Both the position numbers and the translations under genes were made by a program. Under the pieces are notes generated by a model. That model was given only the letters and a program-made list of their open reading frames with translations, searched no databases and was not told the origin of the DNA. A DNA stretch of 64,000 nt from Bacteroidota bacterium (GTDB lineage Bacteria; Bacteroidota; Bacteroidia; AKYH767-A; 2013-40CM-41-45), in assembly GCA_004295015.1 (NCBI GenBank), contig SHNE01000020.1:1-64000 (forward strand), in the 5' to 3' direction. Shown piece by piece: positions 44,399 through 51,608 of the stretch. Each line of letters opens with the position of its first letter. Positions within the stretch are counted from its first letter, which is position 1.

Positions 44399-45550
44399 AT
44401 GAAGATCGGAATATTGTGTTACCCAACATTCGGAGGAAGTGGAGTAGTAGCTACTGAACTGGGGAAAGCGCTTGCTGAGAAAGGGCATCAAATACACTTC
44501 ATAACCTATAGTCAGCCGGTAAGGCTTGAACATTTTTCTGAAAATGTTTTTTATCACGAAGTTGGTGTCGCAGATTATCCTCTCTTTGATTATGCTCCCT
44601 ACGAAACAGCCTTAACCAGCAAGCTGGTGGACGTGGCACGTTTTGAAAAACTTGATCTGGTGCATGTGCATTATGCTATCCCGCATGCCTCGGTTGCTTA
44701 CATGGCAAAAAAAATTCTTGAAACCTTTGGTTTGAAATTACCCTTCATAACCACTTTACATGGTACTGATATAACACTTGTCGGAAAAAATGCAAGTTAT
44801 AATCCCGTAGTCACTTTTGCGATTAATCACAGCGATGCGGTAACTTCTGTTTCAGCTAACCTCAAGGAAGACACCTATAAAAATTTCGAAATTAAGAATG
44901 AGATACAGGTCATCCCGAATTTTATTGACCTGCGACGATTTTCCAAACAGTACAAGGATCACTTTAAAAGAGCCATTGCTCCCAATGGAGAACATTTGAT
45001 AGTGCATGCTTCAAATTTTCGACCCGTAAAAAGAGTAAGAGATGTTGTGAGTGTATTCTTCAAGATCCTCAATAAAATGCCGGCAAAATTACTGCTCATT
45101 GGCGATGGTCCCGACAGAAATATGATCGAGAAAGAATGCAGGGAATGCTCTGCATGTGATCACATCCGATTTCTTGGAAAGATGGAGGCCGTTGAAGAAA
45201 TACTTTCTATCAGTGATTTATTTGTTCTTCCATCGGAAACAGAAAGTTTTGGACTCGCTGCACTTGAAGCCATGGCTTGTCAGGTACCCGTCATTTCTTC
45301 AAACTCGGGAGGTATACCTGAATTAAATGTCCATGGAAAAACCGGATTCATGAGCAATGTAGGCGATATTGATGATATGGCCCGAAATGCAATTTATATT
45401 CTTGAAAAACCTGAGCGCTTGAAAGAGTTTAAAAGGAATGCCCTGGAACATGCAATGACTTTTGATATTCAGAAAATTCTGCCTGTCTACGAAAATCTGT
45501 ATGAAAGAGTGCTGAAAGAATCTAAGGAATCTAAACTTGCACTTTCATAA
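44399..45550 (+). CDS. bshA: N-acetyl-alpha-D-glucosaminyl L-malate synthase (bacillithiol synthesis)
   Basis: The 383-residue GT4-family glycosyltransferase joins GlcNAc from UDP-GlcNAc to L-malate, the first step of bacillithiol synthesis. The N terminus MKIGILCYPTFGGSGVVATE and the VHVHYAIPHA block are BshA signatures. The nucleotide-sugar site E-x7-E is visible in PSETESFGLAALEAMACQVP. The ATG at 44399 directly precedes the family's N terminus; a TTG three codons upstream would add MSI. bshB and bshC are not in the window; in Bacteroidota they are usually unlinked. hemJ follows two bases later. Confidence 0.93.
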   Translation: MKIGILCYPTFGGSGVVATELGKALAEKGHQIHFITYSQPVRLEHFSENVFYHEVGVADYPLFDYAPYETALTSKLVDVARFEKLDLVHVHYAIPHASVAYMAKKILETFGLKLPFITTLHGTDITLVGKNASYNPVVTFAINHSDAVTSVSANLKEDTYKNFEIKNEIQVIPNFIDLRRFSKQYKDHFKRAIAPNGEHLIVHASNFRPVKRVRDVVSVFFKILNKMPAKLLLIGDGPDRNMIEKECRECSACDHIRFLGKMEAVEEILSISDLFVLPSETESFGLAALEAMACQVPVISSNSGGIPELNVHGKTGFMSNVGDIDDMARNAIYILEKPERLKEFKRNALEHAMTFDIQKILPVYENLYERVLKESKESKLALS

Positions 45551-45552
45551 GT

Positions 45553-46092
45553 ATGGATATTTTATACATAAAAGCGCTGCATCTTATTTTTATAGTGACA
45601 TGGTTCGCCGGTTTGTTTTATATCGTTCGATTATTTATTTACCATACCGAGGCCGGTCAAAAGGCGGAACCTGAACGTAGCATTTTACAATCGCATTTTA
45701 AACTGGCAGAGAAAAGATTGTGGCTGGGAATTACCTGGCCTTCTGCAATTGGAACTTACATTTTCGGTATCTGGTTATTGGCTCTTACCTATGGTTGGAA
45801 CTTTCCCGGATGGATGTTTCTAAAGTTATTTTTTGTTGCCGGCTTAACACTATATCACTTACTCTGCGGAAGTATCTACAAGCAACTACAAAAAAATCAG
45901 ATAAAATATTCCGGATTTAAATTGAGAATTTGGAATGAAGTAGCCTCAGTATTTCTTGTAGCAATAATATTTATCGTGGTTTTAAAAGGACAAGGAAACT
46001 GGCTGGTTGGACTTGGCGGATTAATTTTATTTTCAGTATTGATGCTGGTCGCAATAAAAATTTACAAAAAAATCCGTGAGAAAGAAGAATAG
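45553..46092 (+). CDS. hemJ: Protoporphyrinogen IX oxidase, HemJ type
   Basis: The 179-residue protein has four or five transmembrane helices and the HemJ N-terminal signature IKALHLIFIVTWFAGLFYIV with the conserved His, followed by RLFIYHTEA. The conserved RLWLGITWPSAIGTYIFG block comes after. HemJ oxidises protoporphyrinogen IX to protoporphyrin IX in heme synthesis in bacteria without HemG or HemY. CopD-family copper proteins look similar, but this N-terminal block is specific for HemJ. It starts two bases after bshA. Confidence 0.88.
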   Translation: MDILYIKALHLIFIVTWFAGLFYIVRLFIYHTEAGQKAEPERSILQSHFKLAEKRLWLGITWPSAIGTYIFGIWLLALTYGWNFPGWMFLKLFFVAGLTLYHLLCGSIYKQLQKNQIKYSGFKLRIWNEVASVFLVAIIFIVVLKGQGNWLVGLGGLILFSVLMLVAIKIYKKIREKEE

Positions 46093-46106
46093 ACTGATTC
46101 ATATTA

Positions 46107-46451
46107 TCAAGCACCGCTTTTCTTCGCCCTGTATCCGCTTTCAAGTAGTATTTTTAAAACTCTGTCCCGGTGATCACCCTGGACCAGAATATCTCCGTCT
46201 TTCACTGCACCACCGACACCACATTTAGATTTTAGTTCCTTGCCAAGCTTCTCTATGTCAGCGTCCTTTCCTAAAAAACCTGTTACTATGGTTACGACTT
46301 TTCCTCCACGATTTTTCTTATCCAGGCCCACGCGAAGATCCTGTTGAGCAGGAGATAAGGTAACGGTTCCTTGTAAGGGTTTGTTTTGATATGTAAAATC
46401 GGGGTTCGTAGAATAAACTACGCCGTCCTTTTCTTTGCTTTTTTTAGACAT
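46107..46451 (-). CDS. SUI1/YciH-family translation factor
   Basis: The 114-residue protein contains the SUI1 fold in its second half: KVVTIVTGFLGKDADIEKLG, then KSKCGVGGAVKDGDILVQGDH and RVLKILLESGYRAKKSG. Bacterial YciH relatives bind the 30S subunit near the P site and influence start-codon choice. The first 45 residues are charged and unstructured. It lies convergent to hemJ, 14 bp away. Confidence 0.88.
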   Translation of the reverse strand: MSKKSKEKDGVVYSTNPDFTYQNKPLQGTVTLSPAQQDLRVGLDKKNRGGKVVTIVTGFLGKDADIEKLGKELKSKCGVGGAVKDGDILVQGDHRDRVLKILLESGYRAKKSGA

Positions 46452-46533
46452 AAGGATAAAAATACAAAAAATTATCTGTCAGAATATAAATGAAAAATTA
46501 TTCTGAAAAATTGGAGAGTACTATGAAGGGAAA

Positions 46534-46914
46534 TCAATATGAGTCAAAGATGATTTCGAAAATCTTGGGAAGAAAAATTATACAGCCAATGATGGCAGAA
46601 ACGATTGCAACAACAAGCACCGCGGCTGCGGCCAGATCTTTCACGTGTTTCGCTGTATCATTAATGTCCGGAGAAAGCAAATCGGTATTTACTTCGTGAG
46701 CAGTATTGAGTAATTCAGCCGTAATCACGGATGCAATACAAAAGAGAACGATGCACCATTCCAGAGCTGACAGCTTAAGGAGAATCGATAAGAGTAAAAC
46801 AATCACTGCACTTATTATATGAAAACGAAAATTGAATTGGGTGCGAAAGGCAAATGAAATTCCTGAGAGAGCCCAGGAAATGCTTTTTAATGTACGTTTG
46901 ATATAATTACTCAT
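46534..46914 (-). CDS. dgkA: Diacylglycerol/undecaprenol kinase (DgkA family)
   Basis: The 126-residue integral membrane kinase has three transmembrane helices and the family's active-site block AELLNTAHEVNTDLL...AKHVKDLAAAAVLV. It phosphorylates diacylglycerol or undecaprenol, recycling lipid carriers of cell-envelope synthesis. The otherwise invariant ELLNTAIE reads ELLNTAHE here, and the following segment is slightly altered; the residues known to be essential (the Glu and Asn of this block) are kept. It lies 20 bp after the second lipid kinase gene on the same strand. Confidence 0.9.
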   Translation of the reverse strand: MSNYIKRTLKSISWALSGISFAFRTQFNFRFHIISAVIVLLLSILLKLSALEWCIVLFCIASVITAELLNTAHEVNTDLLSPDINDTAKHVKDLAAAAVLVVAIVSAIIGCIIFLPKIFEIIFDSY

Positions 46915-46934
46915 AAAAATTCAGCAAATAGAAA

Positions 46935-47813
46935 TTAACCGGCTACCAAAACACGCAGAGATAAGGGATTGATAGTTACTTTTACATCTTCTTCAAATAC
47001 CACCGGCTCGCCGTCAATATGTCCTTTGAGCAGGCCCTTGTTCTGAACTAAAATTTGTTGTGCCTGCATAGTTTCAAAGAATCTTGAGCCTTGTAATTGA
47101 TTATTCATCATCCGGTAAATTAGGTGTGGTGCAAAAATTGCCTTAAATTTTTTCACCACGGCTATATCGATTTTTCCATCTTTGACATCTGCGAAAGGAG
47201 CAATAACAGCGTTATTCCCGAATTGTGATGAGTTGGCAAAAGTAAGCAAGAAGGATTCTATGAAAATATTTTTTCCGTCAACGACCAGATTATATTGGTG
47301 AGTTGGATACTTGTAGAATTCACGCAATACCAGCTTTACATAGGTCGAATAGCCTCGGCTTCCGGCCTTCGAAAACAAATGTGCAATATGCGCATCAAAA
47401 CCAATTCCAAATGTGCCTGCACAAAAATGACTGTCGATTGAAAGCGTATCTATTTTTTCAATTTGAGAATAGTTTAAAAGGCTAACTGACTTTTTAAAAT
47501 CAACCGGGATTTTTAAATGCCTTGCCATCCCGTTTCCGGAGCCTGTAGGGATTATACCCAATGCCGTCTCGGATCCGACCAAACCCTTTGCTGTTTCATT
47601 CACGGAACCATCACCACCTACGGCAACAACAGCATAATAGGATAGTTGCTTTGCTTCAAGGCTAAGTGTGGTAGCATGGCCGGGAGCATCGGTATAGCAA
47701 ATTTCAATCGCAAACTTGTTTTTATCGATTTGCGCATTTATCCATTCAGCGAAATGTTGCTTATTACCGGATCCGGAATTCGGATTAATAATAAATCGAA
47801 TTTTTTTCTGCAT
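46935..47813 (-). CDS. Lipid kinase of the YegS/BmrU (DAG kinase catalytic) family
   Basis: From the ATG at 47813 the product has 292 residues. Visible are the NPNSGSGN start block and the ATP-binding VAVGGDGSVNE, the Gly-rich GIIPTGSGNGMARHL and the C-terminal beta-domain. It should phosphorylate diacylglycerol, sphingoid or another lipid alcohol in the cytoplasm or at the membrane surface. A TTG at 47822 overlaps the stop of the LtaS-like gene by one codon, but the ATG nine bases later fits better. Neighbours are DgkA and an LtaS-like gene, pointing to envelope-lipid turnover. Confidence 0.9.
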   Translation of the reverse strand: MQKKIRFIINPNSGSGNKQHFAEWINAQIDKNKFAIEICYTDAPGHATTLSLEAKQLSYYAVVAVGGDGSVNETAKGLVGSETALGIIPTGSGNGMARHLKIPVDFKKSVSLLNYSQIEKIDTLSIDSHFCAGTFGIGFDAHIAHLFSKAGSRGYSTYVKLVLREFYKYPTHQYNLVVDGKNIFIESFLLTFANSSQFGNNAVIAPFADVKDGKIDIAVVKKFKAIFAPHLIYRMMNNQLQGSRFFETMQAQQILVQNKGLLKGHIDGEPVVFEEDVKVTINPLSLRVLVAG

Positions 47814-47818
47814 GCCTT

Positions 47819-49717
47819 TCAATAGATCATTCGGTTATTGATCAAGGAAGAATTGTACTTCTGAATGATTGCCTTAAGCTTGGTTTCCATCAGCTTCGCT
47901 TTTAGCGAATCAGTTGAGATTAAGTCAGTTCTTAAAAGTCTGTCTTTCGAATAATTATACATCGAATTTCCTTGAAGCGTATCCATGATCAATGAGTAGT
48001 TTCCTTCAATGTACTGATAGGTATCATTGATGTAGTTAACTGAGAAGCCGGCTTGATCGGTATTAAATACACTATTTCCAAAAGCAAAATAATCCTTGTC
48101 ATAATTCAGATAATCCATAATGCTGGGAAGAATATCGATCTGCTGCGATACTTTTTCATTTCGGCCTTTCAATGAACCATCCGGCTTAAAGTATAGTTGA
48201 GGAATCGAATACATCCCAATACGATTCTGGTAAAATGATTTCTCGGAAAGCGCTGTATGATCTGTGGTGATTACGAATAATGTATTGGGATACCATGCCT
48301 TCTTAGAGGCTACATTGAAAAATGATCTGAGGGAATAGTCTGTGTATTGAACACTTTTGTGAATAGGAAGAGTTCCGGCTCGAAATTTACCCTCTAATTG
48401 CTGAGGGATGCTGTATGGATGGTGCGACGATAAGGTAAATAAAACCGAGAGAAAGGGCTGATCGACTTTGTCAAGATTCTGAGCCATTCGCAAGAGAAAT
48501 GGTTCATCATATATTCCCCAGGTTCCGTCAAAATCTTTATCCTGCCCGTATTCTTTTCTACCATAATAAAGGTCAAAACCGGCAGAGCGACAAAAATTGT
48601 CAAAGCCCATTGTTCCATTTGTGCCACCATGGTAGAAGAAGGCTGAATAGCCTTTTTTCTTAAGCAAGGATGCAATACTTTCAAAGCTATTACCGGCGTA
48701 AACAGAGGTGATAAAAGGTTCAGGCATCAAGGCCGGTATACCAGAGACGATGGCCGGGATTCCTTCAATAGATCTTTTCCCATTTGCGAACGTGTGAGGA
48801 AACACCAGGCTATGATCAATGAGGGAATCTAGGAAAGGTGTATAGCCTTTTTCCCGGTTGAACTTACCGATATACTCTGTACCTATGCTTTCTAAAATTA
48901 TAATTACAACATTCTCAGCCCGGAAGGAAGAACTGTCTTTGGCAGTTTTAAGGGTGGGATAAATTTTTTCCAATTCACCTTGCTCAAAATAGCTCGCTTC
49001 CTGGAGTGACTTTTTTCCTAAGGTTTTTATAAAAGTGAATGGACTGTTTAAAACAAGAGAAGAATATTGTCCTGTACCATATTTTGCAGCACTTAAAATA
49101 TTAATCGGTTTGTATTGGATCCCGCCACGGAAGCCAATAAAAATCAAGGCAAGAAAAAAAAGATGACTAAAAAGCAGAAAAAATTTATTTGAAGAACCTG
49201 CAGAAACATGCTTAACGGGGTTTTTCTGAATGCTAATTCGATGGTATAAACAGACAAGCAGGAAAATTAATAGAAGCAGCAGGAGGGAGAGATACCAAAA
49301 ATCTCGCAGCATGCCGGGAACCGTATTTGTAAAATCTTCACCAAATGACATAATGCTCAGCAGATCGGCTGTGGCTCTCTTTCCTGCAAATCTGAATAAG
49401 CCGATGTCGATACAATTCAGCAGAAGCATAAAAATTCCGGCTGTAAAAAAGAGGAATTTCAATAGAAATTGATACGCTCGATTATAGAAGAGTGCAAAAG
49501 GAACAAGATGTAAAACTGAAAAGGGCAGCGTGAGGATGCTTATAGCCGTCAGGTCAAAGCGTAAACCAAAATAAAAAGAGGAAAGAATACGGGTAAAACT
49601 GTATTCATTGAAATAGGAATAATTGAAAAGCAGGAACAACAACCTGCAGAGGCTCATAAGAAGGACAAGGATCGAAATCCTTTGTACTAATAATTTAAGA
49701 TTGCTTGTCAACTGCAC
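47819..49717 (-). CDS. LtaS-like membrane sulfatase-fold transferase
   Basis: The 632-residue protein has five transmembrane helices (within residues 10-200) and a periplasmic alkaline-phosphatase-superfamily domain (about 265-600). Metal- and nucleophile-bearing blocks: VVIIILESIGTEY with E276, and NGKRSIEGIPAIVSGIP with the candidate nucleophile S316 (Thr in LtaS). Later, FVITTDHTAL (D-H metal ligands) and SIPQLYFKP. In Gram-negatives such enzymes transfer phosphoglycerol or phosphoethanolamine to membrane sugars or lipids. The acceptor is unknown here. It lies upstream of the YegS-like and dgkA genes in one leftward run, which would recycle the diacylglycerol released by such a transferase. 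Confidence 0.88.
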   Translation of the reverse strand: MQLTSNLKLLVQRISILVLLMSLCRLLFLLFNYSYFNEYSFTRILSSFYFGLRFDLTAISILTLPFSVLHLVPFALFYNRAYQFLLKFLFFTAGIFMLLLNCIDIGLFRFAGKRATADLLSIMSFGEDFTNTVPGMLRDFWYLSLLLLLLIFLLVCLYHRISIQKNPVKHVSAGSSNKFFLLFSHLFFLALIFIGFRGGIQYKPINILSAAKYGTGQYSSLVLNSPFTFIKTLGKKSLQEASYFEQGELEKIYPTLKTAKDSSSFRAENVVIIILESIGTEYIGKFNREKGYTPFLDSLIDHSLVFPHTFANGKRSIEGIPAIVSGIPALMPEPFITSVYAGNSFESIASLLKKKGYSAFFYHGGTNGTMGFDNFCRSAGFDLYYGRKEYGQDKDFDGTWGIYDEPFLLRMAQNLDKVDQPFLSVLFTLSSHHPYSIPQQLEGKFRAGTLPIHKSVQYTDYSLRSFFNVASKKAWYPNTLFVITTDHTALSEKSFYQNRIGMYSIPQLYFKPDGSLKGRNEKVSQQIDILPSIMDYLNYDKDYFAFGNSVFNTDQAGFSVNYINDTYQYIEGNYSLIMDTLQGNSMYNYSKDRLLRTDLISTDSLKAKLMETKLKAIIQKYNSSLINNRMIY

Positions 49718-49745
49718 ATTGCGAAAGTAAGGGAAGGGTGGAAAT

Positions 49746-49776
49746 AAAAAAAGCCGCCTTATGGGCGGCTTTTTTT
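49746..49776 (-). terminator. Intrinsic terminator after the DUF5011 lipoprotein gene
   Basis: AAAAAAAGCCGCC and GGCGGCTTTTTTT form a 13-bp stem with a TTATG loop. It lies 16 bases after the stop (minus strand) of the lipoprotein gene and separates it from the LtaS-like gene. T runs on both strands would also allow termination from the other side. Confidence 0.88.
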
Positions 49777-49791
49777 AAAATATCAAGCTGA

Positions 49792-50487
49792 TTATTGTAA
49801 AGTAAAGGTAGCAGTACATTGAGTAGTGCCTGTGCATGGGGCAGAACCTAATAACTCATCAGTATAAACAAGGACAAATCCTGTTGAGTTGGATGTGAAA
49901 GAAACTCCGGTGAATCTATGATCTTCAATTGCACATGTACCTGATCCGCTTCCAATAGCATTGGCAGTTTGAGCAGGCATTTCAAGAGTACCGTTTGCAA
50001 GTCTATTGGCATAAATTCCGGTATTGTTAGCATAATCAGCAAACTTATTAAAGTGAACGCGATTATTTAATGTTTCATCCACGGTGATTATTTGAGTGTA
50101 GTTAAAGACAAGGCCAGGGCAAGTATCGTGAACTGAGTATGTACCGGCAAAAATCTCTGCATCATTCTTTACTCTGACAGTTCTAACTGCTGTTCCAACA
50201 TTGCCTGCAGCATCAGTTGCGCTATATGTGATGGTATAAGTTCCGGTCATGTTCAAATTCGGATTGGTCGAACTATAATCAGAAGTAACACTCACGGTTC
50301 CATCTTCATCATCAGTGGCAGTAGCACCCGGGTCAGCCCAGCTTGCTGTGTTCAATGAAAGTTCTAGGGACGCATCACCTGCAAGACTGATAGAAGGTGG
50401 GGTTGTGTCGTCTTTTGAACAAGAATTTAGAAATACTACGCTAAAAGACATAGCGACGACAGAAAGTGAAAGGATAATTTTTCTCAT
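49792..50487 (-). CDS. Lipoprotein with DUF5011 Ig-like domain
   Basis: The 231-residue product has a lipobox (FLNSC, Cys at about residue 23). It is followed by a DUF5011 bacterial Ig-like domain (about 28-108) with the usual marks TPPSISLAGD...SWADPGATATDDEDG and GTYTITYSATDAAGN. The second half (110-231) is beta-rich with three cysteines near the end, without a recognised family. DUF5011 domains are spacers in surface proteins. A strong terminator follows. Confidence 0.85.
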   Translation of the reverse strand: MRKIILSLSVVAMSFSVVFLNSCSKDDTTPPSISLAGDASLELSLNTASWADPGATATDDEDGTVSVTSDYSSTNPNLNMTGTYTITYSATDAAGNVGTAVRTVRVKNDAEIFAGTYSVHDTCPGLVFNYTQIITVDETLNNRVHFNKFADYANNTGIYANRLANGTLEMPAQTANAIGSGSGTCAIEDHRFTGVSFTSNSTGFVLVYTDELLGSAPCTGTTQCTATFTLQ

Positions 50488-50574
50488 TGGGTATGGTTTT
50501 TGGTTTTTTAGGGATCTTAAATTTATTTTGCGAAATTAATAAAATAATGCAACAAAATCGTACAAATAAAGTAA

Positions 50575-50582
50575 TATCTTTG
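50575..50582 (+). promoter_or_regulatory. Bacteroidota -7 element for the first Ala-rich lipoprotein
   Basis: TATCTTTG fits TAnnTTTG exactly and lies 30 bases before the ATG at 50613. No TTG is seen at the -33 position. Confidence 0.55.
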
Positions 50583-50612
50583 CACAACCAAACAATCCAA
50601 TCTATTTAGAAA

Positions 50613-50933
50613 ATGAAAAAAGTATTATCACTTCTTTTAGTTGCCGGTATGGCTTCTATTGTGGCTTGCGGACCTAGCGCAGAAGAAAAGGCTGCTGCTG
50701 AAAAAGCAATTCAAGACTCTATTGCCAATGTTGAACAAATGCGTGCAGACTCAATTGCTGCTGTTGAAATGGCTGCCCAGGAAGCAGCAGCAGCTGCACA
50801 AAAGATGGTAGCAGATTCAATCGCAGCAGCAGAAGCAGCAGCTGCAAGTAAGAAAGGCACTAAGCCAAAGCCTAAGAGCAAGGAAGAAAAGAAAATTGAA
50901 GAGACTAAGAAGGTCACTTCAGGAAGAGGCTAA
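50613..50933 (+). CDS. Small Ala-rich coiled-coil lipoprotein (first of a tandem pair)
   Basis: The 106-residue product has a lipobox (IVACG, Cys 19) followed by PSAEEKAAAEKAIQDSIANVE and heptad-like repeats built from A, D, S, I, E and M (QDSIANVEQ, ADSIAAVEM, ADSIAAAEA, 12-20 residues apart). A Lys/Pro-rich tail (KKGTKPKPKSKEEKK) ends the protein. It looks like a trimeric or antiparallel helical lipoprotein in the style of Lpp, though with no family link to it. The gene has its own promoter and terminator. Its downstream neighbour at 51112 shares the first 45 residues, so the two are paralogues. Confidence 0.85.
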   Translation: MKKVLSLLLVAGMASIVACGPSAEEKAAAEKAIQDSIANVEQMRADSIAAVEMAAQEAAAAAQKMVADSIAAAEAAAASKKGTKPKPKSKEEKKIEETKKVTSGRG

Positions 50934-50947
50934 ACAAAATTCGAAAG

Positions 50948-50981
50948 AAAAGGGGAAATCATCAGATTATCCCCTTTTTTT
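50948..50981 (+). terminator. Intrinsic terminator of the first Ala-rich lipoprotein gene
   Basis: GGGGAAATC pairs with GATTATCCCC (one bulge), preceded by AAAA and followed by a T7 run, 14 bases after the stop codon. Confidence 0.85.
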
Positions 50982-51053
50982 GTTGTTTAAATGAAGATCT
51001 TTGGCCCATTGGGCTTATGAGCAATTTATTGTTAATATTTTTCGTTTAAAGAC

Positions 51054-51083
51054 TTGTTAATCCACTATTAGTGACTACTTTTG
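51054..51083 (+). promoter_or_regulatory. Full Bacteroidota promoter for the second Ala-rich lipoprotein
   Basis: TTG (51054-51056) and TACTTTTG (51076-51083) are separated by 19 bases, an exact match to the TTG-N19-TAnnTTTG consensus of the phylum. Transcription should begin about 51090, leaving a 5' leader of about 22 bases. Probably a strong promoter. Confidence 0.75.
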
Positions 51084-51111
51084 CGCCCACTAAAACAAAC
51101 CTATCAACAAA

Positions 51112-51327
51112 ATGAAAAAAGTATTCTCTACCTTATTAGTAGCTTCTATGTTTGCTATCGTTGCTTGCGGACCAAGCGCTGAACAAAAAGCTGCTGCTGA
51201 AAAAGCAACTCAAGATTCTATCGCTGCTGCTGAGCAGGCGCAACAAGCTGCTGCAGAGCAAGCTGTTATGCAAGATTCAGTAATGAACGCTATGGAAGCT
51301 ACTGCTGACACAGCTATGGCTAAGTAA
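51112..51327 (+). CDS. Small Ala-rich coiled-coil lipoprotein (second of a tandem pair)
   Basis: The 71-residue product is a lipobox protein (IVACG, Cys 19) with the same N-terminal third as its upstream neighbour (MKKVxSxLLVA, then CGPSAE.KAAAEKA.QDSIA) and a shorter Ala/Gln-rich helix ending in AMAK. It lacks the Lys/Pro tail. Composition and size suggest an abundant envelope lipoprotein. Strong consensus promoter and terminator surround it. Confidence 0.85.
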   Translation: MKKVFSTLLVASMFAIVACGPSAEQKAAAEKATQDSIAAAEQAQQAAAEQAVMQDSVMNAMEATADTAMAK

Positions 51328-51344
51328 TTTGCCATAAAAAATGC

Positions 51345-51380
51345 AAAAAAAAAGGAGTTCGAATAGAGCTCCTTTTTTTT
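51345..51380 (+). terminator. Intrinsic terminator of the second Ala-rich lipoprotein gene
   Basis: GGAGTTC and GAGCTCC form a stem with one G-T pair around a GAATA loop, flanked by A9 on the left and T8 on the right. The stop codon of a small gene on the opposite strand overlaps the T run, so it could serve both strands. Confidence 0.85.
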
Positions 51381-51540
51381 ATGCCTGTTTTTTGGGGTTT
51401 TGAATGGCTCCCGGCTCAGCTTTTCCACAGCCGGTACAATCGCCGGTTGCTTTATGCTTTATCCGGCCAAAAATTTTCCTACCGATGAAAAGCAGCGCTA
51501 CCGCAAAAAGTAAAATGACCGTTAACAATTGGATGTCCAT
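51379..51540 (-). CDS. 53-residue Cys-containing membrane protein (FeoB-associated-like)
   Basis: A clean small frame runs from ATG at 51540 to TAA at 51379. The product starts MDIQLLTVILLFAVALLFIG (one transmembrane helix), then a basic stretch RKIFGRIKHK, and a CTGCG motif followed by KAEPGAI. This pattern, one TM helix then C-x2-C in a short soluble tail, is that of the 'FeoB-associated Cys-rich' family (FeoB-associated, virus-attachment-p12-like). feoB is not in the window. It is easily overlooked because of its size and its position between two strong plus-strand features. Promoter not located. Confidence 0.7.
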   Translation of the reverse strand: MDIQLLTVILLFAVALLFIGRKIFGRIKHKATGDCTGCGKAEPGAIQNPKKQA

Positions 51541-51580
51541 ATCACAGGAATTGTATTACAAAGATACGGCCTATTTTAAA

Positions 51581-51588
51581 TAAGTTTG
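51581..51588 (+). promoter_or_regulatory. Possible -7 element for the fused E1 gene
   Basis: TAAGTTTG fits TAnnTTTG and lies 20 bases before the ATG at 51609. There is no TTG at the expected -33 spacing. Confidence 0.35.
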
Positions 51589-51608
51589 CACATAATTTCT
51601 TCCCATTT

